Shown: positions 18,394 through 27,110, numbered from the stretch's first letter. The stretch is DNA of 41,819 bases from Candidatus Geothermarchaeum rappei (GCA_002011085.2 MTMB02000001.1:1-41819); one strand, 5' to 3'. Translations and numbers: made by a program. The notes: generated by a model not told the origin, from the sequence alone.

Positions 18394-19554
18394 ATGGAGA
18401 ACTTTGAGATAACTCCGTGGAAGGCTTCTGGCGATATAAACTATGAGAAGCTGATTAAGAAATTCGGTGTATCTCCCATTACGGATAGTATGAAGCAGTT
18501 AATTAAAGATGTGTTTGGCGAAGTCCCTCTTGAAGTACGTAGAGGCATCTTTTTTTCACATAGGGATCTAGATAAAGTCCTCAAGGATTTCAAAGAAGGA
18601 AGGAAGCCATATCTATATACTGGGAGGGGCCCCTCTGGGCCAATGCATATCGGGCATGCACTACCACTAATTTTCACACGTAAGCTTCAAGAGAGCTTCG
18701 ATACCTTTGTACTACTACAGTTCACATCAGATGAGAAGTTCCTCTATAATCCTGAACTGGGGCCAAAGCAGGTTTATAATTACACATTTGATAATATCAG
18801 GGATGTTCTAGCTCTCGGTTTTGATCCCGATAAGACATATGTCATAGAAGACTTTAGACATATAAAATATCTATATCAAATCGCTGTATCCGTGGCAAAG
18901 AGAATAACATATTCCATTGTGCGAGCTGTATTTGGATTTACCAACGAGACAAATATAGGGATGCTCTTCTTCGCATCTATACAGGCTGCACCTGCTTTCC
19001 TCGGATATTTTATGGATGATGTATATAACTGTCTAATACCCGCAGCTATAGACCAAGATCCATATTGGAGAGTGGCTCGTGATGTTGCGGTGAAGATAAA
19101 GCTTCCCAAACCGACTCAGATACATGGGAAGCTTCTGCCGGGGCTGAAGAAAGATGTTAAAATGTCATCATCTGTACCTGAAAGCGCTATCTACCTATCA
19201 GATAATAGGAAGAGTGTAAAGAAAAAACTCATGAATGCTTTTACTGGAGGGCAACCCACAGTCGAACTCCAGCGGGAAAAAGGCGGCAACCCGTCTATAT
19301 GTGTGGTATTTGACTACTATAAATTCCTATTTGAAGAAGATGACAAGGCACTTAAGGAACGCTACGAACGCTGTAGAGCCGGAGAATTATTGTGTGGGGA
19401 ATGTAAGATGGATCTCGTCGACCGTGTTTCCCGCTTTTTAGAGAATCATCAAAAGGCTAAAGCAAATATTAAAGACAAAGATATAGAACGTGTCATGATA
19501 GACAATAGAGTAGATCTTCATAGCTTAGTAAATGAGTTCAAGATGTTAAGATGA
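18394..19554 (+). CDS. trpS: Tryptophanyl-tRNA synthetase
   Basis: Charges tRNA-Trp. Class I motifs are present: the HIGH-type GPSGPMHIGHALPL, the conserved LLQFTSDEKFLY and AAIDQDPYWRVARDVA, and the KMSKS equivalent KMSSSVPESAIYLSD, where KMSSS is characteristic of archaeal/eukaryal TrpRS. Length 386 is normal. It is divergent from pheS with about 115 bases between the starts; ggtg about 15 bases before the ATG is a weak ribosome-binding site. Its 3' end overlaps the oppositely oriented coaD gene by nine bases. Confidence 0.95.
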   Translation: MENFEITPWKASGDINYEKLIKKFGVSPITDSMKQLIKDVFGEVPLEVRRGIFFSHRDLDKVLKDFKEGRKPYLYTGRGPSGPMHIGHALPLIFTRKLQESFDTFVLLQFTSDEKFLYNPELGPKQVYNYTFDNIRDVLALGFDPDKTYVIEDFRHIKYLYQIAVSVAKRITYSIVRAVFGFTNETNIGMLFFASIQAAPAFLGYFMDDVYNCLIPAAIDQDPYWRVARDVAVKIKLPKPTQIHGKLLPGLKKDVKMSSSVPESAIYLSDNRKSVKKKLMNAFTGGQPTVELQREKGGNPSICVVFDYYKFLFEEDDKALKERYERCRAGELLCGECKMDLVDRVSRFLENHQKAKANIKDKDIERVMIDNRVDLHSLVNEFKMLR

Positions 19555-20013
19555 AGGCCTTCCCCATGCATCAACAATATCCTTCTTTATGGAGGTAGAT
19601 GATATTTTCTCTCCGGTGGCTGTCTCAACTAAGTCAATTACGTGTATAACCATTGGAGACATACCTTTCTTCATTCTTAGTTGATTTATTTTTAATGCTC
19701 CATCGTATGTCTCGGTACTTACTACTATCACATGAAGCTCTTTTTCAGTAAGAGTAGGCCCATATGGATCGTTAATCTCTACTATTTTATATGGTTTCTT
19801 CCAACCACTTGCAGATATAAGGGTCTCAAGCCTCCTCCTCCTCTCTTCATAGGGGAGAACTTTTCTACCCCTGGTATCTCTAGCGAATCTATCGCTTGTA
19901 AGCCCGATTACTACTACGTCACCGATTTTAAATGCTTCCGAAATAAGTTTTATATGTCCTGCGTGGAGTTCTTCGAATGTCCCACCTATTACAACAGTAA
20001 TTTTGTTTCTCAT
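19546..20013 (-). CDS. coaD: Phosphopantetheine adenylyltransferase (archaeal PPAT)
   Basis: Transfers AMP from ATP to 4'-phosphopantetheine, the penultimate step of CoA synthesis. The nucleotidyltransferase motif is GGTFEELHAGH (T/HxGH type), and the second ATP-binding motif is ISSTSIKK near the C-terminus; GLTSDRFARDTRGRK and LPYEERRRRLETLI between them fit the archaeal PPAT family. About 155 residues is normal. I chose ATG at 20013 rather than TTG at 20016, because ggaggag lies 4 bases upstream. The gene is convergent with trpS (nine-base overlap) and divergent from map. CoA made here feeds acetyl-CoA synthetase and acyl-CoA dehydrogenase, also in this window. Confidence 0.92.
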   Translation of the reverse strand: MRNKITVVIGGTFEELHAGHIKLISEAFKIGDVVVIGLTSDRFARDTRGRKVLPYEERRRRLETLISASGWKKPYKIVEINDPYGPTLTEKELHVIVVSTETYDGALKINQLRMKKGMSPMVIHVIDLVETATGEKISSTSIKKDIVDAWGRPSS

Positions 20014-20091
20014 CAATCTCCTCCAAACACATATTTTACTTTACGGTATTGTTTAAAGTTTTTTGAGTTGAAGCCCTTAATATTTTTAACC

Positions 20092-21003
20092 ATGAGCCCT
20101 CTAAGTGAAGAAATATTGGAAAAATATATTGAGGCAGGTAAAATAGCAAAATCTGCATTAAAATATGCCGTTGAATATGTAAGCCCTAAAAGAAAGATAA
20201 ATTTATTTGAATTATGTGAAGCAATTGAAGGCTATATAAGATCTAAAGGTGCGTCACTTGCTTTTCCATGTAATCTAAGTTTTAATGAGGTCGCAGCGCA
20301 CTATTCACCTACTGAACCCGACGATGAACTGGTGTTTGATAATGGCCTACTCAAAATAGATGTTGGTGCAATGGTCGACGGATATATAGCAGACACAGCT
20401 GTAACGATAGCAAGAGGATATGAGTATGAGAAACTAGCGGTGATAAATAAACAGATATTAAATGAGGTTCTTGCGATGTTTAAACCAGGCGTCTCCCTCG
20501 GTAGTATAGGAAAGTATGTGGAGAATCGCGCCAAAAAATCTGGTTATAAGCCAATTTCAAACCTATCTGGGCATCTCGTTGGTAACTATACTCTCCATGG
20601 AGGTAAAAGTGTGCCAAATGTTGGTCAATTCTTTTCTCCTAAGATCGAGGCGTGGGAAGTATATGCTGTAGAGCCTTTCCTTACCTTTGGTGATGCGTCT
20701 GGAGAAGTTATGAATTCAAGTATAGTTCAGATATATTCCCTTACAAAGATGAAGAAGATAAAGGATAAATCTCTTAATCAGGTCAAAGATATAATATATA
20801 AAAAATTCAGGTTTCTGCCGTTTTCCCCTCGGTGGCTAGTTGATGAATTTGGTGAAGATGCATATTCGCTTGTTGGGCATTTATTTAAAATGAGGTATCT
20901 ACGGGGATACCCTGCTTTAATTGAAAGGACAAGAAGATTTGTTTCACAATTTGAACATACGATAATAGTTACTGATGGAGAGCCGATTATAATAACCAGC
21001 TAA
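20092..21003 (+). CDS. map: Methionine aminopeptidase, type II
   Basis: Removes the initiator methionine from nascent proteins. The pita-bread fold ligands can be followed: two aspartates 11 apart in KIDVGAMVDGYIADTAVT, a histidine in SGHLVGNYTLHGGKSVPN, a glutamate in YAVEPFLTFG, and the last glutamate in VTDGEPIIIT. The insert between them, containing KFRFLPFSPRWL, is the helical subdomain that defines type II. The same frame is open much further upstream, through the antisense coaD gene, but that part is not family-like; ATG at 20092 gives the standard 303 residues beginning MSPLSEEILEKYIEAG. There is no Shine-Dalgarno sequence, and an AT-rich element (tttaaagttttt) lies about 40 bases upstream. 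Confidence 0.95.
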   Translation: MSPLSEEILEKYIEAGKIAKSALKYAVEYVSPKRKINLFELCEAIEGYIRSKGASLAFPCNLSFNEVAAHYSPTEPDDELVFDNGLLKIDVGAMVDGYIADTAVTIARGYEYEKLAVINKQILNEVLAMFKPGVSLGSIGKYVENRAKKSGYKPISNLSGHLVGNYTLHGGKSVPNVGQFFSPKIEAWEVYAVEPFLTFGDASGEVMNSSIVQIYSLTKMKKIKDKSLNQVKDIIYKKFRFLPFSPRWLVDEFGEDAYSLVGHLFKMRYLRGYPALIERTRRFVSQFEHTIIVTDGEPIIITS

Positions 21004-21028
21004 ATGTGTTAAACAAGGATAAAGAATT

Positions 21029-21343
21029 TTATAGAATTCTCTTTTTCTCCTTCTTTTCTTCTAAGCTGTATATTAAATTGATCTTCATCTTACCACCACA
21101 TCTCTTACAGGTCTCCTCCGTCTCCTTCGCTATGTAGTCTCCCTCCTTGAAGTCTCTAATCTCCTTGAATCCACATTCTATACATATAAGCTCAGTTTTT
21201 ATAATTGGTTTTTTAACCATCATTCTCTTGCTTTTCTGTGATTTGCTTGTGAATGTAAATATAAAGACAAAGAGTATCATCAGAGCTATAAGCAAGTAAT
21301 CTATTATGGCATTATCTCCTAATTGCAACATTAATTCAATCAT
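21029..21343 (-). CDS. Membrane-anchored zinc-ribbon protein, DUF1512 partner
   Basis: A 104-residue unknown protein. One transmembrane helix (about residues 15-33, YLLIALMILFVFIFTF) is followed by a basic stretch (SKSQKSKRMMVKK) and a cytoplasmic zinc ribbon with CIECG and, about 25 residues later, CKRCG. It ends in a lysine- and glutamate-rich tail. The positive residues after the helix suggest a C-terminal-inside orientation. Its ATG directly abuts the stop of the DUF1512 gene (TAA then ATG with no gap), so the two are almost certainly translated together and probably act together at the membrane. I cannot assign a function. Confidence 0.8.
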   Translation of the reverse strand: MIELMLQLGDNAIIDYLLIALMILFVFIFTFTSKSQKSKRMMVKKPIIKTELICIECGFKEIRDFKEGDYIAKETEETCKRCGGKMKINLIYSLEEKKEKKRIL

Positions 21344-22498
21344 TTAAGGTACCCCCACTGTATTACCTATCCCTGCTAATATTATCTTGTCACCCTCTTC
21401 AGTCTCTTCCTCAATTACTCTCTCGATCCGTTTAATAACATCTTCATAGGTCTCAGCAATCTCTTTCTTTATTATGGATATTGCCTCAGCAAGAGACATC
21501 TTAATTATTATAGCATAGAGCGGCACTTCAAACTTTGTGACGACCTCCTCAATTTTAAACTTCTCAACTCCTATTCCCCCAATAGCTGCACCGACTCCTT
21601 CAGCAACGCTTCCCGTCTTCTCTCCTTCTAGCTTCAATGCTGCGTCAATCATGATCACAATCTTTATAGAATTCTTATTTTTCTCTAGTAACTTTTTTAT
21701 TGCTTCACCTGGTTTCCCAACGTTTCCACCAGGTCCACTAGCCTTAACTACATAAATTTTACGTTTTAGATGCTCAAGTTCATAAACATCTGTATCCTTT
21801 ACAAACTCTTTATGATGCTTCTTTATCTTCTTCCCCTCAATAAATTTAGATACAACTAAGGGGCCAACACTGTCACCTACAGGAGCGCCCTCTTTAAACG
21901 CATATACCGCTTGGAGATATGCCTTCGCAAAACTAAAAATAAGCGGTGCCTGCATCTGTAGCTGTACCGCAATATAAAAATTCCCAGTCTTCTTAGCTAG
22001 TAGGTAAAAATGAAGTGCTATCTTGTACAACATATCAAGGGCCATAGTGGCTTCTACCATATTAGATAATGTCTTTAAACTAGCCTCATCTATATCTGGG
22101 TTATTCAACATTCTCTTTACGTCATTGAGGAACCTATTTTCTCGTGTATCCATTATATGTTCCATTTTCTGAACTATTCCAGCGGGGTCCATAGATTCTG
22201 GGAATATGACGAAACTGTTTAAAACCCTCTCAAATATATCTTTCAGTAGTTCTTCTTTCTTCGCATATTTCTTTAATTTACCATAGGTCTCGTTCCTAGC
22301 ATTTATACGCATCCTATCTAACTGTCCTATCATATTACCAAGTTCCATTAGTGTTAGCTGAAGTTGTATACGCTGGCCAAAGAATATTAAAACAAAAAAT
22401 AGGAGAATATATATAGTCTGGATAATTATCCCCATTGAGTCATTTGGCAACTGAAATATCATCTCATCTAATCCCTTCCAATTCAATTTATAGTCCAA
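21344..22498 (-). CDS. DUF1512 family membrane-anchored protein
   Basis: A conserved archaeal protein of unknown function. One N-terminal membrane helix (about residues 24-40, IQTIYILLFFVLIFFG) is followed by a large soluble part. The first soluble section is helical (FVIFPESMDPAGIVQKMEHIMD...), followed by an alpha/beta domain with VVKASGPGGNVGKPG and KIVIMIDAALKLEGEKTGSVAEGVGAAIGGIGVEK, which is glycine-rich and looks like a ligand-binding loop. The C-terminus ends IILAGIGNTVGVP. The start is uncertain: TTG at 22498 gives the longest form, and ATG at 22462 is a good alternative just before the membrane helix. The 5S rRNA gene ends 33 bases upstream on the same strand with no obvious terminator between them. 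Confidence 0.85.
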   Translation of the reverse strand: MDYKLNWKGLDEMIFQLPNDSMGIIIQTIYILLFFVLIFFGQRIQLQLTLMELGNMIGQLDRMRINARNETYGKLKKYAKKEELLKDIFERVLNSFVIFPESMDPAGIVQKMEHIMDTRENRFLNDVKRMLNNPDIDEASLKTLSNMVEATMALDMLYKIALHFYLLAKKTGNFYIAVQLQMQAPLIFSFAKAYLQAVYAFKEGAPVGDSVGPLVVSKFIEGKKIKKHHKEFVKDTDVYELEHLKRKIYVVKASGPGGNVGKPGEAIKKLLEKNKNSIKIVIMIDAALKLEGEKTGSVAEGVGAAIGGIGVEKFKIEEVVTKFEVPLYAIIIKMSLAEAISIIKKEIAETYEDVIKRIERVIEEETEEGDKIILAGIGNTVGVP

Positions 22499-22530
22499 CT
22501 CTACTTTCTGTTGAAAGTGATGATTAAAGT

Positions 22531-22650
22531 GGTGACCGGCACCGGGGGTTCACAGGGGCTCTCGCACCCTGCTAGTCCCCGGCGTGGTTGGGCTTAACTT
22601 CAGAGTTCGGAATGGGTTCTGGTGTACCCCCAACCCTATGGCCGGTCACC
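22531..22650 (-). rRNA. 5S ribosomal RNA
   Basis: A 120-base RNA on the minus strand. Its ends pair (ggtgaccggc with gccggtcacc), and the loop B/C signature ccattccgaactctgaagtt is present at about 22593-22615, with the typical helix IV/V region (tagcagggtgcgagagcccc) after it. It is not linked to 16S-23S, as expected in Thermoproteota. An AT-rich promoter-like region (tatatatattaattta) lies upstream around 22676-22695. Confidence 0.97.
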
Positions 22651-22754
22651 ATTATATATTCACATACAGAGCCTATTTATATATATTAATTTAGGTTTAG
22701 ACTCCTGAATTATTAACTTTATTACGGTTTAACACTTAGTTTATTTATTGTGTC

Positions 22755-23180
22755 ATGGAGCCAAGAAAAACTCCTAATGCTGTTGCAAAACTAAATAAAA
22801 TACTCTCGAAAATAAAACGTAGAAGAGTCACTACTATTGACGTCGTCCTAGACCTTATAGATGAGTTTGGACATGTAGCCATACAGGCGCTAGAGGCCCT
22901 AGAAGAGGGTAGAGCCTATAAAATACGTTTTGGAAGAACATACAATGTTGATTTCTTTGTAGGAAATAGGGATTACTATATCATTTTACCGGAAACCGGA
23001 TACTGTGGATGCATCTCTAAGTATGCAGTAGGGGCTGTGGAAAGAAGTTTATGCTACCATTTTATTGCATTTAAACTACTAGAGTCTCTAGGTATTGTAA
23101 AGGAACTTTTATTTGAGAAAAGAGACTTTAGATGGGTGGTTGATGAGCTTAAATATAAGAAGATTGATATGGATATATAG
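22755..23180 (+). CDS. SWIM-type zinc finger protein
   Basis: A 141-residue protein with a CxC...CxH zinc motif: C84 and C86 in GYCGCIS, then C100 and H102 in RSLCYHFIAFKLLE. This spacing and the following helix define the SWIM zinc finger. The N-terminal part is basic and helical (AVAKLNKILSKIKRRRV) and could bind nucleic acid. Eukaryotic Sws1/Shu2 proteins, which work with Rad51 paralogues in recombination, and archaeal counterparts have the same small SWIM architecture; a DNA-repair role is therefore a reasonable inference but not shown. The 39-aa membrane gene follows after 24 bases. The gene is convergent with RPA. Confidence 0.75.
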   Translation: MEPRKTPNAVAKLNKILSKIKRRRVTTIDVVLDLIDEFGHVAIQALEALEEGRAYKIRFGRTYNVDFFVGNRDYYIILPETGYCGCISKYAVGAVERSLCYHFIAFKLLESLGIVKELLFEKRDFRWVVDELKYKKIDMDI

Positions 23181-23204
23181 TTTCGAGTTGGAGGGTGATG
23201 ACAG

Positions 23205-23324
23205 ATGAACTTAGCTGGTTTATATGATTATCTTTCGTTATCTCTGTCGATATTATCAGGAGTAGTCATAACTCTCTCGATATATTACTTATATCTAAGA
23301 TCCAAGGAAAAGGCCTCAGAATAA
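23205..23324 (+). CDS. Single-span membrane microprotein, 39 aa
   Basis: A short frame with a strong ribosome-binding site (ggagggtgat, 5 bases before ATG 23205). It encodes an N-terminal polar stretch (MNLAGLYDYLS), one hydrophobic helix (LSLSILSGVVITLSIYYLYL) and a charged tail RSKEKASE that ends at the stop. Composition and topology are those of a real single-pass protein with the tail inside. It lies 24 bases after the SWIM gene on the same strand, so they are probably co-transcribed. No function can be named. Confidence 0.6.
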   Translation: MNLAGLYDYLSLSLSILSGVVITLSIYYLYLRSKEKASE

Positions 23325-23341
23325 CTTGCAAACCAGAACCA

Positions 23342-24835
23342 CTAAATTTTCTCTATTACACTATATGCCCGTAATTTCAAAGTAGGTATTCCTGATGGGT
23401 TTAATAAAGATGCCATGTCAACCATCGCACCCAGGATTCGAATACTGTCTCCCTCCTCTAACGTTTCATCTATATAGTCACCGAGCTTCCCTCTAAATGT
23501 TATCCTAATAGGGTCTCCATCAAAGTCTTCCATTATAAATGCAGAGGGAGGTCTATATTCAATATCCAAATCTAAATCATAACTTGCTTCTAAGAACTCT
23601 ACGATCTTGCCCTCTACATTAACTATCTTATCCATGGTGGTAATTGTCTTAGCCTTTCTAAATGGAATAGAATAGATAGGCAATATATGGGGCATATCCC
23701 GTGGATTTATCTCTATTTTAGAGTTATCGTCAGCGAATAGATAATTAACTCCTCCTCTTATCGAGGCTCTAAACCCTTCTATTGATAATACATCCTGTAT
23801 CCTTATTATATCTCCGAATCTAGAAGCCTCTCCAATAAGAGTAAGAGACGCATCTCCTGTATTATCAATAACATACATTGTAATACTCTCCCTACCAAGC
23901 CGAGGATTTATTCTCTTCTTACCTTTTGCAAGGACTCTAACATATAGCTTATTAAGGTTATACCCAGGAGATATGCTTGAGATAGTTACCGTTGACATTC
24001 TGACATTAATCCGGGCACCAGGGTATATCTTTATATGGGAATTACGAGATATGTGTATCTCTATTTCGTTAAACTTATTGAGTTTGACTCTACCATTAAA
24101 AATTATGATCTTATCTCCCTCCTTAATCCAGCTATACTCATCAACCGCCTCTCTCCATAAAACGACTCTAAAACTCTTATCTTCGGATCCGATTATAAAT
24201 GAGCCTATCTTAACTAGATCATCCCCTATCTTAACTTCACGTATTTTATCTACAGATAGTACGACACCATATACATTAGCATAATCTTCTCCTACTCCGA
24301 GTTCGTGGACTGGTCTTAGGATGTCTTCGGCACTTGGTATTCCTTGATCTCCAGTCGTGGCTTGTATATTCCCCCGCCTAGTTAAGTGTATTTCCGGCCT
24401 TCCCGACAACCCTGTCTTTACATATCCATTAGTTATCTCTACAACGCTTCCCTCGGTTACTCCATCCATTTCTAGTTCCTCTTTACTTCTGTCCCAAAAG
24501 ATTATATTGGCTATTCCCGTCTCATCTACAATGGCTCCTCTTGTATATTTTCCTTCTCTATGTTTAAGTTTCTCGGTTTCTTTAAGCCAGAGGAGTCGAC
24601 CAATTACCCTGACGTTTGATAGCCCATCAGTGAGCTGATTTATCTTAATAAAATCCTCCACTGGGCTGTCAAGCCTTATTCCCAGATCTATAGACAACAG
24701 ATATAATGCTGTTTTTCTAGATACATTTTTATGTTTCATCTTCTCTAAAATTATCCTTTCTAACTCGTCTCGTGTAAGGTCCGGCCTTTTTTTAAGGATT
24801 AATGCTATAAGGGCCTCGTCCTCCTTGTCATACAT
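23342..24835 (-). CDS. Replication protein A-like ssDNA-binding protein (multiple OB folds)
   Basis: A 497-residue protein with a helical N-terminus (DEALIALILKKRPDLTRDELERII..., about 55 residues) and then several OB-fold repeats. These begin NVRVIGRLLWLKETEK with GAIVDETGIANIIFWD, continue ANVYGVVLSVDKIREVKIG with FRVVLWREAVDEY, then KLYVRVLAKGKKRINPR with GDASLTLIGEA, and finally VNVEGKIVEFLEASYD with a last OB-like end EGDSIRILGAM. This is the architecture of euryarchaeal and some crenarchaeal RPA41-type proteins, unlike the small one-OB SSB of Sulfolobus. No C-terminal zinc finger is visible. It follows the Alba gene by 16 bases, forming a likely DNA-binding-protein operon. Confidence 0.87.
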   Translation of the reverse strand: MYDKEDEALIALILKKRPDLTRDELERIILEKMKHKNVSRKTALYLLSIDLGIRLDSPVEDFIKINQLTDGLSNVRVIGRLLWLKETEKLKHREGKYTRGAIVDETGIANIIFWDRSKEELEMDGVTEGSVVEITNGYVKTGLSGRPEIHLTRRGNIQATTGDQGIPSAEDILRPVHELGVGEDYANVYGVVLSVDKIREVKIGDDLVKIGSFIIGSEDKSFRVVLWREAVDEYSWIKEGDKIIIFNGRVKLNKFNEIEIHISRNSHIKIYPGARINVRMSTVTISSISPGYNLNKLYVRVLAKGKKRINPRLGRESITMYVIDNTGDASLTLIGEASRFGDIIRIQDVLSIEGFRASIRGGVNYLFADDNSKIEINPRDMPHILPIYSIPFRKAKTITTMDKIVNVEGKIVEFLEASYDLDLDIEYRPPSAFIMEDFDGDPIRITFRGKLGDYIDETLEEGDSIRILGAMVDMASLLNPSGIPTLKLRAYSVIEKI

Positions 24836-24851
24836 TTAAAAAGCACCTGGA

Positions 24852-25139
24852 TTATCCTATTTTTTCAATCTCAATTCTTATTCTAGAAACTTTCTTTGGA
24901 AGTCCTCTTACAATTCCCTTTTCAACGAGGTCTATATTTATAGTCTTCACGGATAAATCGCCTTTTTTATATAGTACCATCAAAAAATTAGCGGCATCAA
25001 CAGCCTTTCTTATGTTATTACCCAGCCCTTCAATAACAAATCGTTTATTTCCCTTGTCAAGCAGCTTCAAACATACGTTAATGTAATAACTCATGTTTTT
25101 CTTACCGATATATATTACTGGCGTTGATTCTGTCTCCAT
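24852..25139 (-). CDS. albA: Alba family nucleic-acid-binding protein
   Basis: Alba is a small dimeric DNA- and RNA-binding chromatin protein of archaea. The family pattern is clear: VIYIGKKNMSYYINVCLKLL (the GKK loop holds the DNA-contacting, acetylatable lysine), then FVIEGLGNNIRKAVDAANFLM, and a beta-hairpin region ending SRIRIEIEKIG. The gene has a GTG at 25151, but ATG 25139 gives the normal 95 residues and fits gggatgg just before it. The conserved 'RGRAISKAV' is replaced by 'LGNNIRKAV', so it may be the second (Alba2) paralogue; other Alba genes could exist elsewhere. Confidence 0.92.
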   Translation of the reverse strand: METESTPVIYIGKKNMSYYINVCLKLLDKGNKRFVIEGLGNNIRKAVDAANFLMVLYKKGDLSVKTINIDLVEKGIVRGLPKKVSRIRIEIEKIG

Positions 25140-25273
25140 GGTCCATCCCACTTCAAATTAATTTTTTTCTCTAAAGCTCTAAAATAATATACATATTCGA
25201 AGGATAAATAATATACACCTAAGTGGTTTTTATTAAATTACCCGCTTTATCATGGAGCATCCTACCAAGTTCT

Positions 25274-27085
25274 CTATAATGTTATAATGTAATATGCATA
25301 AATTGCAATAATATGTACTATTGAAAGTGGTAGTATAAAGTTGTATAATAGTTTCTTCATCCTCCCATAACTAACTGTTATCATCTCTCTCATTCTTTCT
25401 AGGGTATTCATACCTAATACCCTTCCTTTAATATTCTTTTCATAAATCAATCCTTCGGTTTCCTTAAGGGTTTCAATACCTTTGTAAAAAGCCTTCTCTA
25501 CCGCCTCAATTACATCAGCAATCTCTCTCTTATTTTCGCCAATAATAACGTATCCTCTCCTATTAAGTTGAAGTGCAGTTACCTCATGTGTGTCTGTAGT
25601 AGTAATTACAACCTTTGCGTTAAAGGCCTTCTTCAAATGTTGTTTAAGACTCTCTCTTAGCGCTGGTGAGAGGTTATTTGAATCTATACATATGATGGCA
25701 TTATATCCATTGAATGTTTCCCATAGGACTAAACTTATACCATTGCCCCCCAATCCAGTTTTAGGAGTAAGGTTTGGCACATTTACTTTAACCACAGCCA
25801 TTTTGAAGGGCATTACATCTACTTCCAACCCTTCTTGCAACGCTTTTCTACCAACAGCCAACACTTCTTTAATAACTTCCTCAGGCAGTTCATACTTCTC
25901 CTTTCTAAGTGCGTTATGTGCATCTACCACGACAACATGTTTATAAGCAAGTTCCCTACCGATTTTCTTCATCTCCTTCACTATTGCATACGGTATATCC
26001 TCCATCTCCTCTGTCTCTAGAATTAGTAGCGCAGATTTCTCTAGTTTAATAAGATATGCAACGGCTCTCCCATATTTAACTGAGTGTATGTCGCTTATTG
26101 TGGTGAATATAGTGGGGCTCTTAAGATCCGATAACTGCTTAAGTATATTAAACATCTCTTGGTTATCGGATAAATCAAGATCATGTGTAGCCGGTGTATG
26201 GAAAACAACAGCTCTCAGTCTATTATTAATGTAATAATACTCTCCAGCCACTGCAGGGAACTTGCTGCTTCCAGTGTTTCTGAATGGTCCAAAATGGAAG
26301 TATGGGAATAATAATAACGAAGCCTCTTCATAAGTGTCTGGAAATATTATTAAATCAGTTTTAAGCTGTATATCAATAGCGTATTCACTCAATAGTTTAT
26401 CTAGATAACTCGGGTCATCCAGTACCCAGCTATCAATATATCCCTTTAGATACTCGTAAACAGGATATGGACCGAGGCCCCTTACACTTCTATCTATCAA
26501 AAATAAGAATACGCCTGCTATTAAGGGACCAAAAGCCATGGCTTCAAATACTTCTAACATGATCTTTATCCCGGTTATATTCTCTACTCCAACGAATAGA
26601 AGAATTATAACATCAAGTACTACGAAAAATAGGCTGGGCAATGTAATGTCCATGATTATGAACGATAAATCGCTTCTAGAAGTCGAGTATAGAACTATCA
26701 GTTTATATCCCATAACCACTCCCACGATAAATGAAAGAGGATATAACATCCCGTTAAAGAATAGTATGACTGGTGTAAAAACGATAATACCTAGTAAAAT
26801 TAATATATTAGTTATAGTGTTTATCGCTAGAATTCGTCTTAAGTTAAATAATTTGGAGTCCCTTTCTCCCCTCCGCATGACATAATAATCACATATAATG
26901 GAACTTGGTGAGACTACTAATATAGGAAGAGCACCTAAGACATCTTTTTTGACCAGTGTTAGAGAAACCAGGAATAAAAGTGTCAATGCATACGAGAAGA
27001 CATACCGAATGATATTATCCTTTAAACTTCCTAGTGTAAATAGTTTCTGATAATACTTTGTAAGCTCATTTATAGTTGCTCCCAT
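25274..27085 (-). CDS. DUF2070 family membrane protein
   Basis: A 603-residue archaeal protein of unknown function. The N-terminal about 210 residues hold six to seven transmembrane helices (for example YALTLLFLVSLTLV, ITNILILLGIIVFTPVILFF, IMDITLPSLFFVVLDVIILLFV). A large soluble domain follows with FPYFHFGPFRNTGSSKFPA, FHTPATHDLDLSDNQEM and VVVVDAHNALRKEKYELP, whose histidine/aspartate pattern looks like a metal- or phosphate-binding site. One final helix (FILPLSIVHIIAIYAYYII) closes the protein. It lies 25 bases downstream of the Sec61-beta gene on the same strand, suggesting a link with membrane-protein biogenesis (inference from context only). Confidence 0.88.
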   Translation of the reverse strand: MGATINELTKYYQKLFTLGSLKDNIIRYVFSYALTLLFLVSLTLVKKDVLGALPILVVSPSSIICDYYVMRRGERDSKLFNLRRILAINTITNILILLGIIVFTPVILFFNGMLYPLSFIVGVVMGYKLIVLYSTSRSDLSFIIMDITLPSLFFVVLDVIILLFVGVENITGIKIMLEVFEAMAFGPLIAGVFLFLIDRSVRGLGPYPVYEYLKGYIDSWVLDDPSYLDKLLSEYAIDIQLKTDLIIFPDTYEEASLLLFPYFHFGPFRNTGSSKFPAVAGEYYYINNRLRAVVFHTPATHDLDLSDNQEMFNILKQLSDLKSPTIFTTISDIHSVKYGRAVAYLIKLEKSALLILETEEMEDIPYAIVKEMKKIGRELAYKHVVVVDAHNALRKEKYELPEEVIKEVLAVGRKALQEGLEVDVMPFKMAVVKVNVPNLTPKTGLGGNGISLVLWETFNGYNAIICIDSNNLSPALRESLKQHLKKAFNAKVVITTTDTHEVTALQLNRRGYVIIGENKREIADVIEAVEKAFYKGIETLKETEGLIYEKNIKGRVLGMNTLERMREMITVSYGRMKKLLYNFILPLSIVHIIAIYAYYIITL

Positions 27086-27110
27086 CTCTATAACCTAAAG
27101 AGTTATTTAA

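Noticed and set aside
19732-20091. An upstream extension of the methionine aminopeptidase frame
   Set aside because: It is antisense to coaD, not related to the aminopeptidase family, and a normal-length protein starts at ATG 20092.
22515-22535. A perfect C-box-like gtgatga between DUF1512 and 5S
   Set aside because: On the plus strand it would run antisense into 5S rRNA and has no D box; it is most likely chance.
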